Positions 28,217 to 36,335 of a DNA stretch of 64,000 bases are shown one piece after another. Source of the DNA: Beijerinckia sp. 28-YEA-48 (GTDB lineage Bacteria > Pseudomonadota > Alphaproteobacteria > Rhizobiales > Beijerinckiaceae); NCBI RefSeq assembly GCF_900104955.1, contig NZ_FNSI01000001.1, positions 5,056,001 to 5,120,000 of the forward strand. The letters run 5' to 3'. How positions within the stretch are numbered: position 1 is the stretch's first letter; every line of letters begins with the position of its first letter. The notes beneath the pieces are model-generated. The model was given only the letters and a program-made list of their open reading frames with translations. It was not told the DNA's origin and did no database searches. The translations under genes were made by a program, and so were the position numbers.

Positions 28217-29170
28217 ATGGCGACCGAGAACGACACGCGTAAACTGTCCGCGCCCAGCATTTACCTGCTGCGCATGATCGTTTTCCTGGCGCTCGTCGGT
28301 TTCGTCGCGCTGATCCTCTATCGTCAAATTTTATCGGCCTTCATGGCCAATCCAGGGCTCAACGCACTGATCCTGGGCGTGCTCGCCATTGGCATCGTGC
28401 TGACGATCCGCCAGGCTTGGCGGCTGCGGCGCGAGGTGCGCTGGGTCAATGCCTATCAGACCGGCAACGCGGCGCAGGCGCGCCCGCCCGTGCTGCTGGC
28501 GCCGATGGCGAAAATGATCGGTGGTAAAGATCATTCCTTGCCGATCACCACCCAGATGCTGCGCGTCATTCTTGATTCAGTCGGTGCACGCCTTGATGAA
28601 TCGCGTGAGATTGCCCGTTATCTCACCGGCCTCCTGGTGTTTCTCGGCCTGCTCGGCACGTTCTGGGGGCTGCTCGAAACCGTCGGTTCCATTGGCAATG
28701 TCATCAAGTCGATGCAGGGCGGCAGCGATGCGACCTTGATGTTCGACGAATTGAAGAATGGTCTGTCGGCGCCGATCGCCGGCATGTCGATCTCCTTCAC
28801 TTCGTCGCTGTTCGGCCTTGCCGGTTCGCTTGTCCTCGGCTTTCTCGATCTGCAGGGCGGCCAGGCGCAGAACCGCTTCTATACGGAGCTTGAAGATTCT
28901 CTTTCGGCTAGTGCGGGTGACGGGACGGCGCAGGCGATGGCCGGCCTGCCGCCCGATCTCGCGGCGTCGCTCGCCAAACTGGGTGATCCCGCCGGTTCGC
29001 GCGCGGCCACCGCTGCCATGGCCAATCTGGCCGAAGGCATCCAAGGGCTCGTCAAGCATATGCGTGGCGAGCAGCAGATGATCCGCGACTGGGTGGAAGC
29101 GCAGGCCGAACAGCAGCGCGAGATCAAGAAACTGCTCGAGCGGCTGTCGTCGGAGCCGGAGCGCCACTGA
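28217..29170 (+). CDS. MotA/TolQ/ExbB-like inner-membrane proton-channel protein
   Basis: 317 residues from ATG 28217, which has GGAG-type sites just upstream; a longer frame begins at 28169. Four hydrophobic segments lie at about 19-35, 48-64, 136-155 and 186-210. The last two carry the MotA/TolQ-type pattern GLLVFLGLLGTFWGLLETVG and GLSAPIAGMSISFTSSLFGL. A helical C-terminal tail ends in a Gln/Glu-rich amphipathic stretch. It overlaps its partner by one base (TGATG). Together they should form a proton-driven stator that pulls on peptidoglycan; there are no flagellar genes around. The pair is conserved in Rhizobiales to my knowledge. Confidence 0.88.
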   Translation: MATENDTRKLSAPSIYLLRMIVFLALVGFVALILYRQILSAFMANPGLNALILGVLAIGIVLTIRQAWRLRREVRWVNAYQTGNAAQARPPVLLAPMAKMIGGKDHSLPITTQMLRVILDSVGARLDESREIARYLTGLLVFLGLLGTFWGLLETVGSIGNVIKSMQGGSDATLMFDELKNGLSAPIAGMSISFTSSLFGLAGSLVLGFLDLQGGQAQNRFYTELEDSLSASAGDGTAQAMAGLPPDLAASLAKLGDPAGSRAATAAMANLAEGIQGLVKHMRGEQQMIRDWVEAQAEQQREIKKLLERLSSEPERH

Positions 29171-30195
29171 TGGCTTACCTCCGCTCGCGCCGTCGCGGCG
29201 GCTTTGATTACTGGCCCGGTTTCGTCGACGCGCTGTCGACGATGCTCCTGGCCATCATCTTCCTTCTGTCGGTGTTCATGCTGGGCCAGTACTTCCTGTC
29301 GCGCGAAGTGACGGGCAAGGACAATGCGCTCGTCAAATTGAATCGGCAGATCGAGGAGCTGACGTCGTTGCTGGCGCTGGAGCGAGCGGGGCGTGTCGAT
29401 GCGCAGGCCAATCTCAACACTCTGACGGCGACGCTCGACACGGCGCAACGCGAGCGTGCCCGCTTGCAGGGCTTGCTCGATGCCGGCGCGGCCAATGCGG
29501 GAACGACCGGCGATGCGGCGGCCAGCGCGCAACAGGCGCTTGATGCCGAGCGGCAGCTTTCGGCGCGCGCGGCGGCGCAGGTCGATATTCTCAATCAGCA
29601 GATCGCGGCCCTGCGTCGGCAATTGTCGGCGCTGGAGGACGCGCTCAATGCGTCGGAACAACGCGATCGCGACTCGCAGGCGCGCATCGCTGATCTGGGG
29701 TCGCGTCTCAATGTGGCCCTGGCGCAGAAGGTGCAGGAACTGGCGCGCTACCGTTCCGACTTCTTCGGCCGGCTGAAAGAGATCTTGGGCAATCGGCCGG
29801 GCATCCGCACGGTCGGCGACCGTTTCGTTTTCGAATCGGAAGTGCTGTTCGATACGGGCAAGGCGGAGATCAGTCCGCAGGGCCATGCCGAACTGGACAA
29901 GCTGGCGACGGCGATGGCTGATCTTGAACGTGAGATCCCGCCGGAACTGCCGTGGGTGATGCGGGTCGATGGCCATACCGACAAACGGCCGATCAGCGGT
30001 GGCGCTTACAAATCGAACTGGGATCTATCGGCCAGTCGCGCCATTGCCGTCGTGCAATATCTGGTCAGCAAGGGCGTGTCGCCGCAACGGTTGGCGGCCG
30101 CGGGCTTTGGTGAATTCCAGCCCATCGATCCAGGCGACAGCGAGGAGGCGCTGCGCCGTAACCGCCGTATCGAACTGAAACTGACCGACAGATAA
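29170..30195 (+). CDS. MotB-like peptidoglycan-binding (OmpA-domain) protein
   Basis: 341 residues. One N-terminal membrane anchor at about 18-40 (WPGFVDALSTMLLAIIFLLSVF) holds an aspartate (Asp20) placed like the proton-carrying Asp of MotB. A long coiled coil spans about 50-175 (repeated QIEEL, AQRERARLQ and AALRRQLSALED patterns). The C-terminal OmpA-like domain at about 200-335 has VDGHTDKRPISGG and LSASRAIAVVQYLVSKGV, which bind peptidoglycan. Start overlaps the stop of the MotA-like gene, so the pair is translationally coupled. Confidence 0.9.
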   Translation: MAYLRSRRRGGFDYWPGFVDALSTMLLAIIFLLSVFMLGQYFLSREVTGKDNALVKLNRQIEELTSLLALERAGRVDAQANLNTLTATLDTAQRERARLQGLLDAGAANAGTTGDAAASAQQALDAERQLSARAAAQVDILNQQIAALRRQLSALEDALNASEQRDRDSQARIADLGSRLNVALAQKVQELARYRSDFFGRLKEILGNRPGIRTVGDRFVFESEVLFDTGKAEISPQGHAELDKLATAMADLEREIPPELPWVMRVDGHTDKRPISGGAYKSNWDLSASRAIAVVQYLVSKGVSPQRLAAAGFGEFQPIDPGDSEEALRRNRRIELKLTDR

Positions 30196-30220
30196 CAAAA
30201 AGATCAATTGGGGAGGGTGC

Positions 30221-31246
30221 ATGATCGCGCGTTCAGGCGTGAAAGTCGTTGTCGCATCATTGGCTGTGATCGCCTGTTGGCTGTCACCGCCGCGACCGGC
30301 GCAGGCGCAGGATTTTTATGCTGGCAAGACCATTCTGCTCTATGCCGGCCAGCCGCCGGGTGGCGGCATCGACAATGAAATGCGCTTGGTGGCGCAGTTT
30401 CTCAGCCGCTTCATTCCCGGCGAACCGCAGATTCAGCCGCGCAATATGCCGGGTGCCGGTGGTGTCACCCTGGGCAATTATCTCTATGCATCGACCACCG
30501 CCGATGGATTGACCTTGGGCATGCCAGGCCGCGCCGGTTTCGTGTTGGCGCCGATTGGCGATGACAAGATTGCGCGTTACGACGTGCGTCGCTTCACCTG
30601 GATCGGCAGCGCCGCCAGCACCAATTTCATCTTCTGGGCCCGCAACACATCCGGTCTCAAATCGGCCGCCGATCTGAAAACGTTGACGCGCGAGATCAAT
30701 GTCGCGGGCTCTGGCGCGACCACCTCCAACTCGATCGTGCCGGAAATTCTGGCGCGCTATGAAAAGTTTCCGTTCAAAGTGGTGCGTGGCTATCCGGGCA
30801 TGGCGCCCGCCGTTCTGTCACTTGAACGCGGCGAGACGGAAGCAATCTTCTCTGATCGCGCCAGCATACGCGCCGATATGATTGCCTCGGGGCTGGTGCT
30901 GCCGTTGTTTCAGACCTTCGAGACGGAGCCCGGCCTGCCGACGATCGATACATTGCTGAACGATCCGCGCGAACGCGAACTTGTTGGCCTGCTGACGACG
31001 CCGATGCGGCTGGGGCTGGCGTTGATCGGGCCACCCGGCCTGGCGCCGGCGCAGACGAAAACCCTGCGCGATGCCTATGGCCGCATGGTCCGCGACCCGG
31101 CCTATCAAGAAGAAGCGCGCCGCCGCAATTTCGATGTCGGGGCGCCCAATGATGGCGAGGCGCTGACGGCCTATTTGTCGAAGGTGATCTCGGGTTTATC
31201 GCCGGAGGTGATCGCCGAATACAAGTCTTTCGTCGAGCGGAATTAG
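30221..31246 (+). CDS. Bug-family (TctC-type) periplasmic solute-binding protein
   Basis: 341 residues with a signal peptide (hydrophobic 8-25, cleavage after AQAQ near 31). The mature start FYAGKTILLYAGQPPGGGIDN is characteristic of Bug proteins, as are the NMPGAGGVTLGNYLY motif and a C-terminal PPGLAPAQTKTLRDAY. Such proteins feed tripartite tricarboxylate transporters (TctAB) or act as sensors. No TctA or TctB gene is in the window, so this is an orphan copy. Preceded by a GGGAGGG ribosome site, 25 bases after the MotB-like gene. Confidence 0.9.
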   Translation: MIARSGVKVVVASLAVIACWLSPPRPAQAQDFYAGKTILLYAGQPPGGGIDNEMRLVAQFLSRFIPGEPQIQPRNMPGAGGVTLGNYLYASTTADGLTLGMPGRAGFVLAPIGDDKIARYDVRRFTWIGSAASTNFIFWARNTSGLKSAADLKTLTREINVAGSGATTSNSIVPEILARYEKFPFKVVRGYPGMAPAVLSLERGETEAIFSDRASIRADMIASGLVLPLFQTFETEPGLPTIDTLLNDPRERELVGLLTTPMRLGLALIGPPGLAPAQTKTLRDAYGRMVRDPAYQEEARRRNFDVGAPNDGEALTAYLSKVISGLSPEVIAEYKSFVERN

Positions 31247-31260
31247 AGTAGCAGCCTCTG

Positions 31261-31300
31261 TATCATCCCAGACGCACCGCAGGTGCGATCCAGGATGACA
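31261..31300. repeat. Single TCAT...ATCCAG hairpin unit
   Basis: TATCATCCCAGA, then a CGCACC GCA GGTGCG hairpin, then ATCCAGGATGACA; the ends ATCATCC/GGATGA are inverted repeats. It sits between two convergent stop codons and could serve as a bidirectional terminator. Related to the units at 17430 and 57387. Confidence 0.65.
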
Positions 31301-31319
31301 CCAAGAGCCAGATTTGGCG

Positions 31320-33242
31320 TTACAACCCGAGCGCGGTCTGCACCTTGCGCGAATAGCCGTAAATGTCTTCGCGCAATTGCACCTTGCCGTCTTCATCGAC
31401 GAAGGCGGTGAAATATTCGATGTGGATCGGAATCTGTTGCGGCAGATTCACCAGGCGCTCGTTACCGCCGACCATGGCGCGCACTTTCTGTTCGCTCCAG
31501 CCATTCTCTTTGCCCAGCACCACTTCGGCGAGGCGGAAGGGCTGGTCGACGCGGACGCAGCCGTGGCTGTAGGCGCGGCGCGCATTGGCGAACAGGCCGC
31601 GCGAGGGCGTGTCGTGCAGATAGACCGCATGTTCGTTGGGGAACATGAATTTGATGCGGCCGAGCGCATTGCGCTCGCCGGGCGGCTGGCGCACCACCAG
31701 CTGGCCACCGCGCGTTTGCGTCACTTCATAGCCGCGCCGCTGGAAATAGCTCGGATCCTTGGCATAGCCCGGCATCATCTCTTTCTTGATGATGGACACC
31801 GGCACGTTCCAATAGGGATTGACGATGAGGTGCTGCATCGCATGGGAGAACACCGGGGTCGGCGTTTGCGGCTTGCCGACGACCACGCGGGCGGTGTGAA
31901 TGACTTCGCTGCCGCGCGTCACCTTCACCTGGTAGTCGGGGATGTTCACCTCGATGCGCGTCTCACCCATGTCGCGTGGCATCCAGCGCCAGAACTCCAT
32001 GTTCGATAGCAGTTCTGCTTCAAGCCGCAGCGGCTCGCCGCCCGACAGTTTGGCGATGGTGCGCGACGTCAGCGTGTTGACGGCCGGGAGGCCGTTGGCG
32101 CGGTTGAAATCGGCGACGGCGCTGGCAACGCGCACGTCGTAGAGCATCGGATCGGTTTCGCTTTCGGCGTCGACACCGAGGCGGGCGCGCAGCAGCGGCA
32201 CGCGCTGGTCCTTCATACCGACGCGCAAAACCGGGCCGGGGCCAATGCGTTGGCTGGCGATGGCTGGATGTTCGCGGCGCAGTTCGGCCAGCTTGGCGCG
32301 TAGCGCCCGATAGCCAGGCTGCGGCGGGTTGAATGCGGCCAGCTGTTCGCCGACGTCGCGTCCGTCTTGGACGCCGGCCGAAGCGAGCGTGGCGAGGATG
32401 GTGGCAACGTCGGGAATCTCGGGTTTGGCGGTGATCAGGCCGATGGTGCGCGGGTCGATGCGCGCGCCACGTGCCTGCAGGGCATAGGTCACCGCCGCCG
32501 TGGTCAGGGCCAGTTCGGTGGCCGCTGCCTGGTCATCATTGGCGATGGTCGGGACGCCGCGGAAATCGACGAGATCAAGTCCATCTTCGTTGGCCCGATC
32601 GAGGCGGGCGACGAGGCTCGCGCCGGCCTTGGTCAAGGCCTTGCCATCGGTCCACAGGGGGGCATTGTCGCGCGCCGCATAGAAGGCGGCGACAGCCTCG
32701 CGCTCGCGGCGCTGGGCTTTCGCCGTGCGGGCCGGCTCGGCTTCGACGAGGGCTGCGGCCGCCTGGCGGATACGTTCACGCAAGGCCAGTTCGTTGGCCA
32801 AGTTGCTGGCCAAGTCTTTGGCTTGTTCGTTGGCCTGCTGGTCAACCTGCGGCGGCGTCTGAGCTTGTTGCGGCTGGGGCTGCTGTTCCTGCGCTGGCTT
32901 TTCAGCGGCTTGTTTGTCTTCGGTCGGTTGAGCCGGCGCGGCGACGGTGGTCGTCGGCTCGGGGCCAAGATGGAGCGGTGCTTCAGGCGGCAGCTCGACG
33001 ATGACCGGAAGTTCGGCCGGCGGAGCGCTGTGCGGTGTGGCCTGTGCTGCGGTCGGCGCTTGGACCGGCGCCTGCACATCGGCGCTCAAGGCCGCGTCTG
33101 GCGGCAGGGGCGCGCTCACGGCAACGTCGGGAACGGAGCCGGTCTCTTGCGCTTGGCTCGGTGCGATGGGGGCGCTGAAAACAAGGGTCGCGGCCAGCAG
33201 GGCCGTGCCGTGTAGCATTCTGGTTCTGATAGATTTCAGCAT
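31320..33242 (-). CDS. L,D-transpeptidase (YcbB/LdtD type)
   Basis: Periplasmic enzyme making 3-3 peptidoglycan cross-links. 640 residues: signal peptide 1-31, a long Pro/Gln/Ala-rich low-complexity linker to about 140 (with several PQPQQAQTPPQ-type stretches), the scaffold domain, a peptidoglycan-binding-like segment, then the YkuD catalytic domain. The active-site motif is SHGCVR with Cys562. The family's NPYWNVPVSIIKKEM motif is intact. It lies 162 bases downstream of the sigma-54 activator gene in the same direction. The low-complexity linker is longer than in E. coli LdtD. Confidence 0.95.
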   Translation of the reverse strand: MLKSIRTRMLHGTALLAATLVFSAPIAPSQAQETGSVPDVAVSAPLPPDAALSADVQAPVQAPTAAQATPHSAPPAELPVIVELPPEAPLHLGPEPTTTVAAPAQPTEDKQAAEKPAQEQQPQPQQAQTPPQVDQQANEQAKDLASNLANELALRERIRQAAAALVEAEPARTAKAQRREREAVAAFYAARDNAPLWTDGKALTKAGASLVARLDRANEDGLDLVDFRGVPTIANDDQAAATELALTTAAVTYALQARGARIDPRTIGLITAKPEIPDVATILATLASAGVQDGRDVGEQLAAFNPPQPGYRALRAKLAELRREHPAIASQRIGPGPVLRVGMKDQRVPLLRARLGVDAESETDPMLYDVRVASAVADFNRANGLPAVNTLTSRTIAKLSGGEPLRLEAELLSNMEFWRWMPRDMGETRIEVNIPDYQVKVTRGSEVIHTARVVVGKPQTPTPVFSHAMQHLIVNPYWNVPVSIIKKEMMPGYAKDPSYFQRRGYEVTQTRGGQLVVRQPPGERNALGRIKFMFPNEHAVYLHDTPSRGLFANARRAYSHGCVRVDQPFRLAEVVLGKENGWSEQKVRAMVGGNERLVNLPQQIPIHIEYFTAFVDEDGKVQLREDIYGYSRKVQTALGL

Positions 33243-33404
33243 CGTCCCCGCCCGTGGTTACGGCACTGCCGCCGGCAGGCGGGCCGCAACGTGTAAGATT
33301 TACGTGACGATCCACATTATGCCTAGGCACGCGGCGTGGTCCGTGCGCGATCACACACGAGCGTTGCAGAAATCCCACGCTCGCGGCGGTGTCTTGCCTT
33401 GGTT

Positions 33405-34889
33405 TTAGGCGACTTCGTCGGTTTCCATGCCCTCGTTGGGATCGTTCAGCCCGTAGTCCTTCATCTTGCGATAAAGGGTTGAGCGACCGATGCCGAGGCG
33501 GCGGGCCATTTCCGACATTTGCCCGCGATAATGGGCGAGAGCGAATCGAATCGATTCGGCTTCCATGTCCTCGAGTCGGCGGACATTGCCGTTCTCGTCG
33601 AGCAGGCGCAGCACGTTGGGATCACGCACTTCGATGCGGACGATTTCCTTCTGCGTCGTCAGCGGGGCGGCGGCGGGCGCGGGGGGAATGCGGACGTCGA
33701 AGCCATCGACCTGCGCGGCGATCTGCGGAAACTCCGCCACGGTCAGTTCGTCGCCTTCCGCCAGAACCACGGCGCGGAAGACAGCGTTTTCAAGCTGGCG
33801 GACATTGCCCGGCCAGTTGTAGCGGGTCAGCAACGACACGGCCTCGGAACTCATCCCGCGTAGCTTGCGGCCTTCTTCTGCTGCAAAGCGCGCGGTGAAG
33901 CGGCGGGCGAGATCGGGGATGTCGTCGCGGCGCGAGCGCAGCGGCGGAATCGAGATCGGGAAGACGTTCAGGCGATAGTAGAGATCCTCGCGGAAGGCGC
34001 CGCGTTTCACCAATTCGATCAGGTTCTGATTGGTGGCCGAAATCAGCCGGATATCGACCTTGATCGAGCGTTTGCCGCCGACCGGATCGATCTCGCCCTC
34101 TTGCAGGGCGCGCAGCAGTTTCACCTGGGTTTCGAGCGGCAGTTCGCCGACCTCGTCCAGGAACAGGGTGCCGCCATTGGCTTCCAGGAATTTGCCGGTG
34201 TGCTTTTCAGTGGCGCCAGTGAAGGCGCCCTTCTCATGGCCGAAGAGAATGGACTCGACCAGATTTTCCGGCAGCGCGCCGCAGTTGACGGTGACGAAGG
34301 CTTTGCCGCGTCGATCGGAAGCACCTTGAATAGCGCGGGCGATCAGTTCCTTACCGACGCCGGACTCGCCTTCAATGAGGACGGGAATGGTGGATTTGGC
34401 GGCCCGTTCGCCGAGCCGGATGATGCGTTCCATTTCCGGCGAGCGGGTGGCGATGTCTTTCAGGCCCAACGTGCCGTTGGCCTTACGATTCATGCGCCGG
34501 ATTTCGTCTTCCAGAGCATCGGCGCGCAGGGCGTTCTTGATCGAAATTTGCAGACGCTCGGCGCCGACCGGTTTGACGACGAAATCGACGGCGCCAGCGC
34601 GCATGGCCGAGATCACCGCTTCGATCGAGCCATGGGCGGTCTGCACGATGACGGGTGTGCTGATCTTGCGCTCGCGCAATTTGCCGAGCACGCCCATGCC
34701 GTCGAGATCAGGCATGACGAGATCGAGGATGACCATGGACAGCGCGGGTTTGTCCGTCGCTTCAAGGCGCGCCAGGGCGGCTTCGCCGCCGTCCACCGAC
34801 TCAACCTCGTATCCAAATCGCCGCACCATCGCTTCGAGAAGACGGCGCTGCACCGGATCATCGTCTGCAATCAGTATAATAGAACTCAT
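33405..34889 (-). CDS. Sigma-54-dependent response regulator (NtrC family)
   Basis: 494 residues in three domains: receiver (1-120) with phospho-acceptor Asp56 in ILDLVMPD; AAA+ domain (about 145-375) with Walker A GESGVGKE at 174-181 and the sigma-54 contact loop GAFTGA at 221-226; and a C-terminal Fis-type helix-turn-helix (about 450-485, SEMARRLGIGRSTLYRKM). No cognate histidine kinase is adjacent. The upstream divergent region with the DUF2252 gene is 197 bases. Targets are unknown; the neighbouring transpeptidase is an obvious candidate but has no clear GG-N10-GC element that I could fix. Confidence 0.95.
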   Translation of the reverse strand: MSSIILIADDDPVQRRLLEAMVRRFGYEVESVDGGEAALARLEATDKPALSMVILDLVMPDLDGMGVLGKLRERKISTPVIVQTAHGSIEAVISAMRAGAVDFVVKPVGAERLQISIKNALRADALEDEIRRMNRKANGTLGLKDIATRSPEMERIIRLGERAAKSTIPVLIEGESGVGKELIARAIQGASDRRGKAFVTVNCGALPENLVESILFGHEKGAFTGATEKHTGKFLEANGGTLFLDEVGELPLETQVKLLRALQEGEIDPVGGKRSIKVDIRLISATNQNLIELVKRGAFREDLYYRLNVFPISIPPLRSRRDDIPDLARRFTARFAAEEGRKLRGMSSEAVSLLTRYNWPGNVRQLENAVFRAVVLAEGDELTVAEFPQIAAQVDGFDVRIPPAPAAAPLTTQKEIVRIEVRDPNVLRLLDENGNVRRLEDMEAESIRFALAHYRGQMSEMARRLGIGRSTLYRKMKDYGLNDPNEGMETDEVA

Positions 34890-35086
34890 TTCGCCCCTGT
34901 GCGCTGGCTACGGCCGCCAACGTAGGCCACAGACTCGGTTATCATGGTAAAGAGGCCGTTAAAGGGCGTCCAAGAACGGGACGGTTCCCTCGGCTCACGA
35001 TAGGACTCTACCTTGATGATGACAAGGCGGGACACTGCCTTGCATGGTTCCCGCCTTGGTCTGGCGGGCTCTTTTGGGGGCGCTGC

Positions 35087-36199
35087 ATGGCTGACAAGCA
35101 TATGAAACCCGTTGAAGTTCCACCATTCAAGCAATCGTCAAAGGCTTATGAAAGTTGGCTGCGCAAACGGGCGGGCAAAAATTTTGTCGCCGCCGACATG
35201 ACGTGGAAACGCCAGAAAATCAGCGAGAACGCTTTTTCTTTTTTGCGCGGCACCTATTGGCGGTTCGCCGAGACGATCCTGATCGATGCGCCGGAACTCG
35301 CGGCCCTGCCGTCTATTCTCGCCGTCGGCGACATCCATCTTGAAAACTACGGCGCGTGGCGCGATGCCGACAGCCGCATGACCTGGGGCGTCAACGATTT
35401 CGATGAAGCCGCGATCATGCCCTATGCGCTCGATCTGGTGCGCCTGTCGCTCAGCGCGACATTGGCGCGCAAGGGCGAAACGCCGACGGCCAAGGATATC
35501 TGCGCCCGTGTTTTGAAAGGCTACAAGAGCGGCATCGCCGATCCGCAGCCGACGATTCTGGAACGCGAATGCGACAAGCTGCGTGAAGCGCTCTATCTGT
35601 CGCCGCTCGAACGACGCAAATATTGGGTGAAGATGCAGGCGGCCTGTTTCGACAAGCCGATCCCGGCAAGCCAGGTGCTGCCGAAACATCTCAAAGCGCT
35701 GCGCGCGGCCATGCCCGATCCGCAGATGAAGCTGCACTTTGCCCGGCGTGTTGCGGGCACCGGCAGTCTCGGCCGCCCGCGCTTCGTCGCCTGGGGCGAG
35801 TGGCGCGGCGGCATCGTGCTGCGCGAATCGAAAATGCTGTGCGCCTCGGCCTGGGGTTTCAGCGGCTCCCCGGAAGCCGCCATCATGAGCGGGCGGATTG
35901 CCGGCGGCGCTCATCGCGCCCCCGATCCGAATTATCATGTCACGGAGGCGATCGTCGTGCGTCGCCTCGGCCCCAACAGCCGCAAGATCGAGGCGAAGCG
36001 CTCGCCGGCGGAACTGCTCGATCTTGAATTGCTGGAGATGATGGGGCGCGAACTCGCCGCCTGCCACGCCGGTGACACGGCCCATGTGGGCGCGGTGCGC
36101 AAGGATGTGAAGAAACGCACGACCCGCTGGTTGCGTAAACAGGTGGCGGTCGCGGCGCGTCGCCTGCGCGCTGATTTCAAGTCGCTGCGCAAACAATAG
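35087..36199 (+). CDS. DUF2252-family protein
   Basis: 370 residues. Family hallmarks are the LRGTYWRFAE segment near 54-63, AVGDIHLENYGAWRDADSR near 80-98 and WGVNDFDEAAIMPYALDLVRL near 101-121. The latter two resemble the HxD...N and D-containing loops of aminoglycoside-kinase-like folds, so a small-molecule kinase activity is possible but unproven. It starts with a GGGGGCGCTGC leader and diverges from the sigma-54 activator. A weak ACCGGGC/GCCCGGT hairpin (36227-36250) lies 27 bases after the stop without a T run. Confidence 0.85.
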   Translation: MADKHMKPVEVPPFKQSSKAYESWLRKRAGKNFVAADMTWKRQKISENAFSFLRGTYWRFAETILIDAPELAALPSILAVGDIHLENYGAWRDADSRMTWGVNDFDEAAIMPYALDLVRLSLSATLARKGETPTAKDICARVLKGYKSGIADPQPTILERECDKLREALYLSPLERRKYWVKMQAACFDKPIPASQVLPKHLKALRAAMPDPQMKLHFARRVAGTGSLGRPRFVAWGEWRGGIVLRESKMLCASAWGFSGSPEAAIMSGRIAGGAHRAPDPNYHVTEAIVVRRLGPNSRKIEAKRSPAELLDLELLEMMGRELAACHAGDTAHVGAVRKDVKKRTTRWLRKQVAVAARRLRADFKSLRKQ

Positions 36200-36335
36200 G
36201 TTTGTCCTGAGAATGCAACCGATGTCACCGGGCTGCAGAATTCGCCCGGTCAGTCGCACGTTGCAGATGACAGCGCGGCGCTCGTTCGTAGGTTTCTGAC
36301 CACTGGGGTTTTGGGACATCGCGACGAGGCCGGAC

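Noticed and set aside
28217..30195. MotA/OmpA-like pair as part of a Zorya anti-phage system (ZorAB)
   Set aside because: ZorAB-like architecture is superficially similar, but no ZorC, ZorD or ZorE-type gene is adjacent, the MotA-like protein lacks a very long tail, and the neighbours are housekeeping and solute-binding genes.
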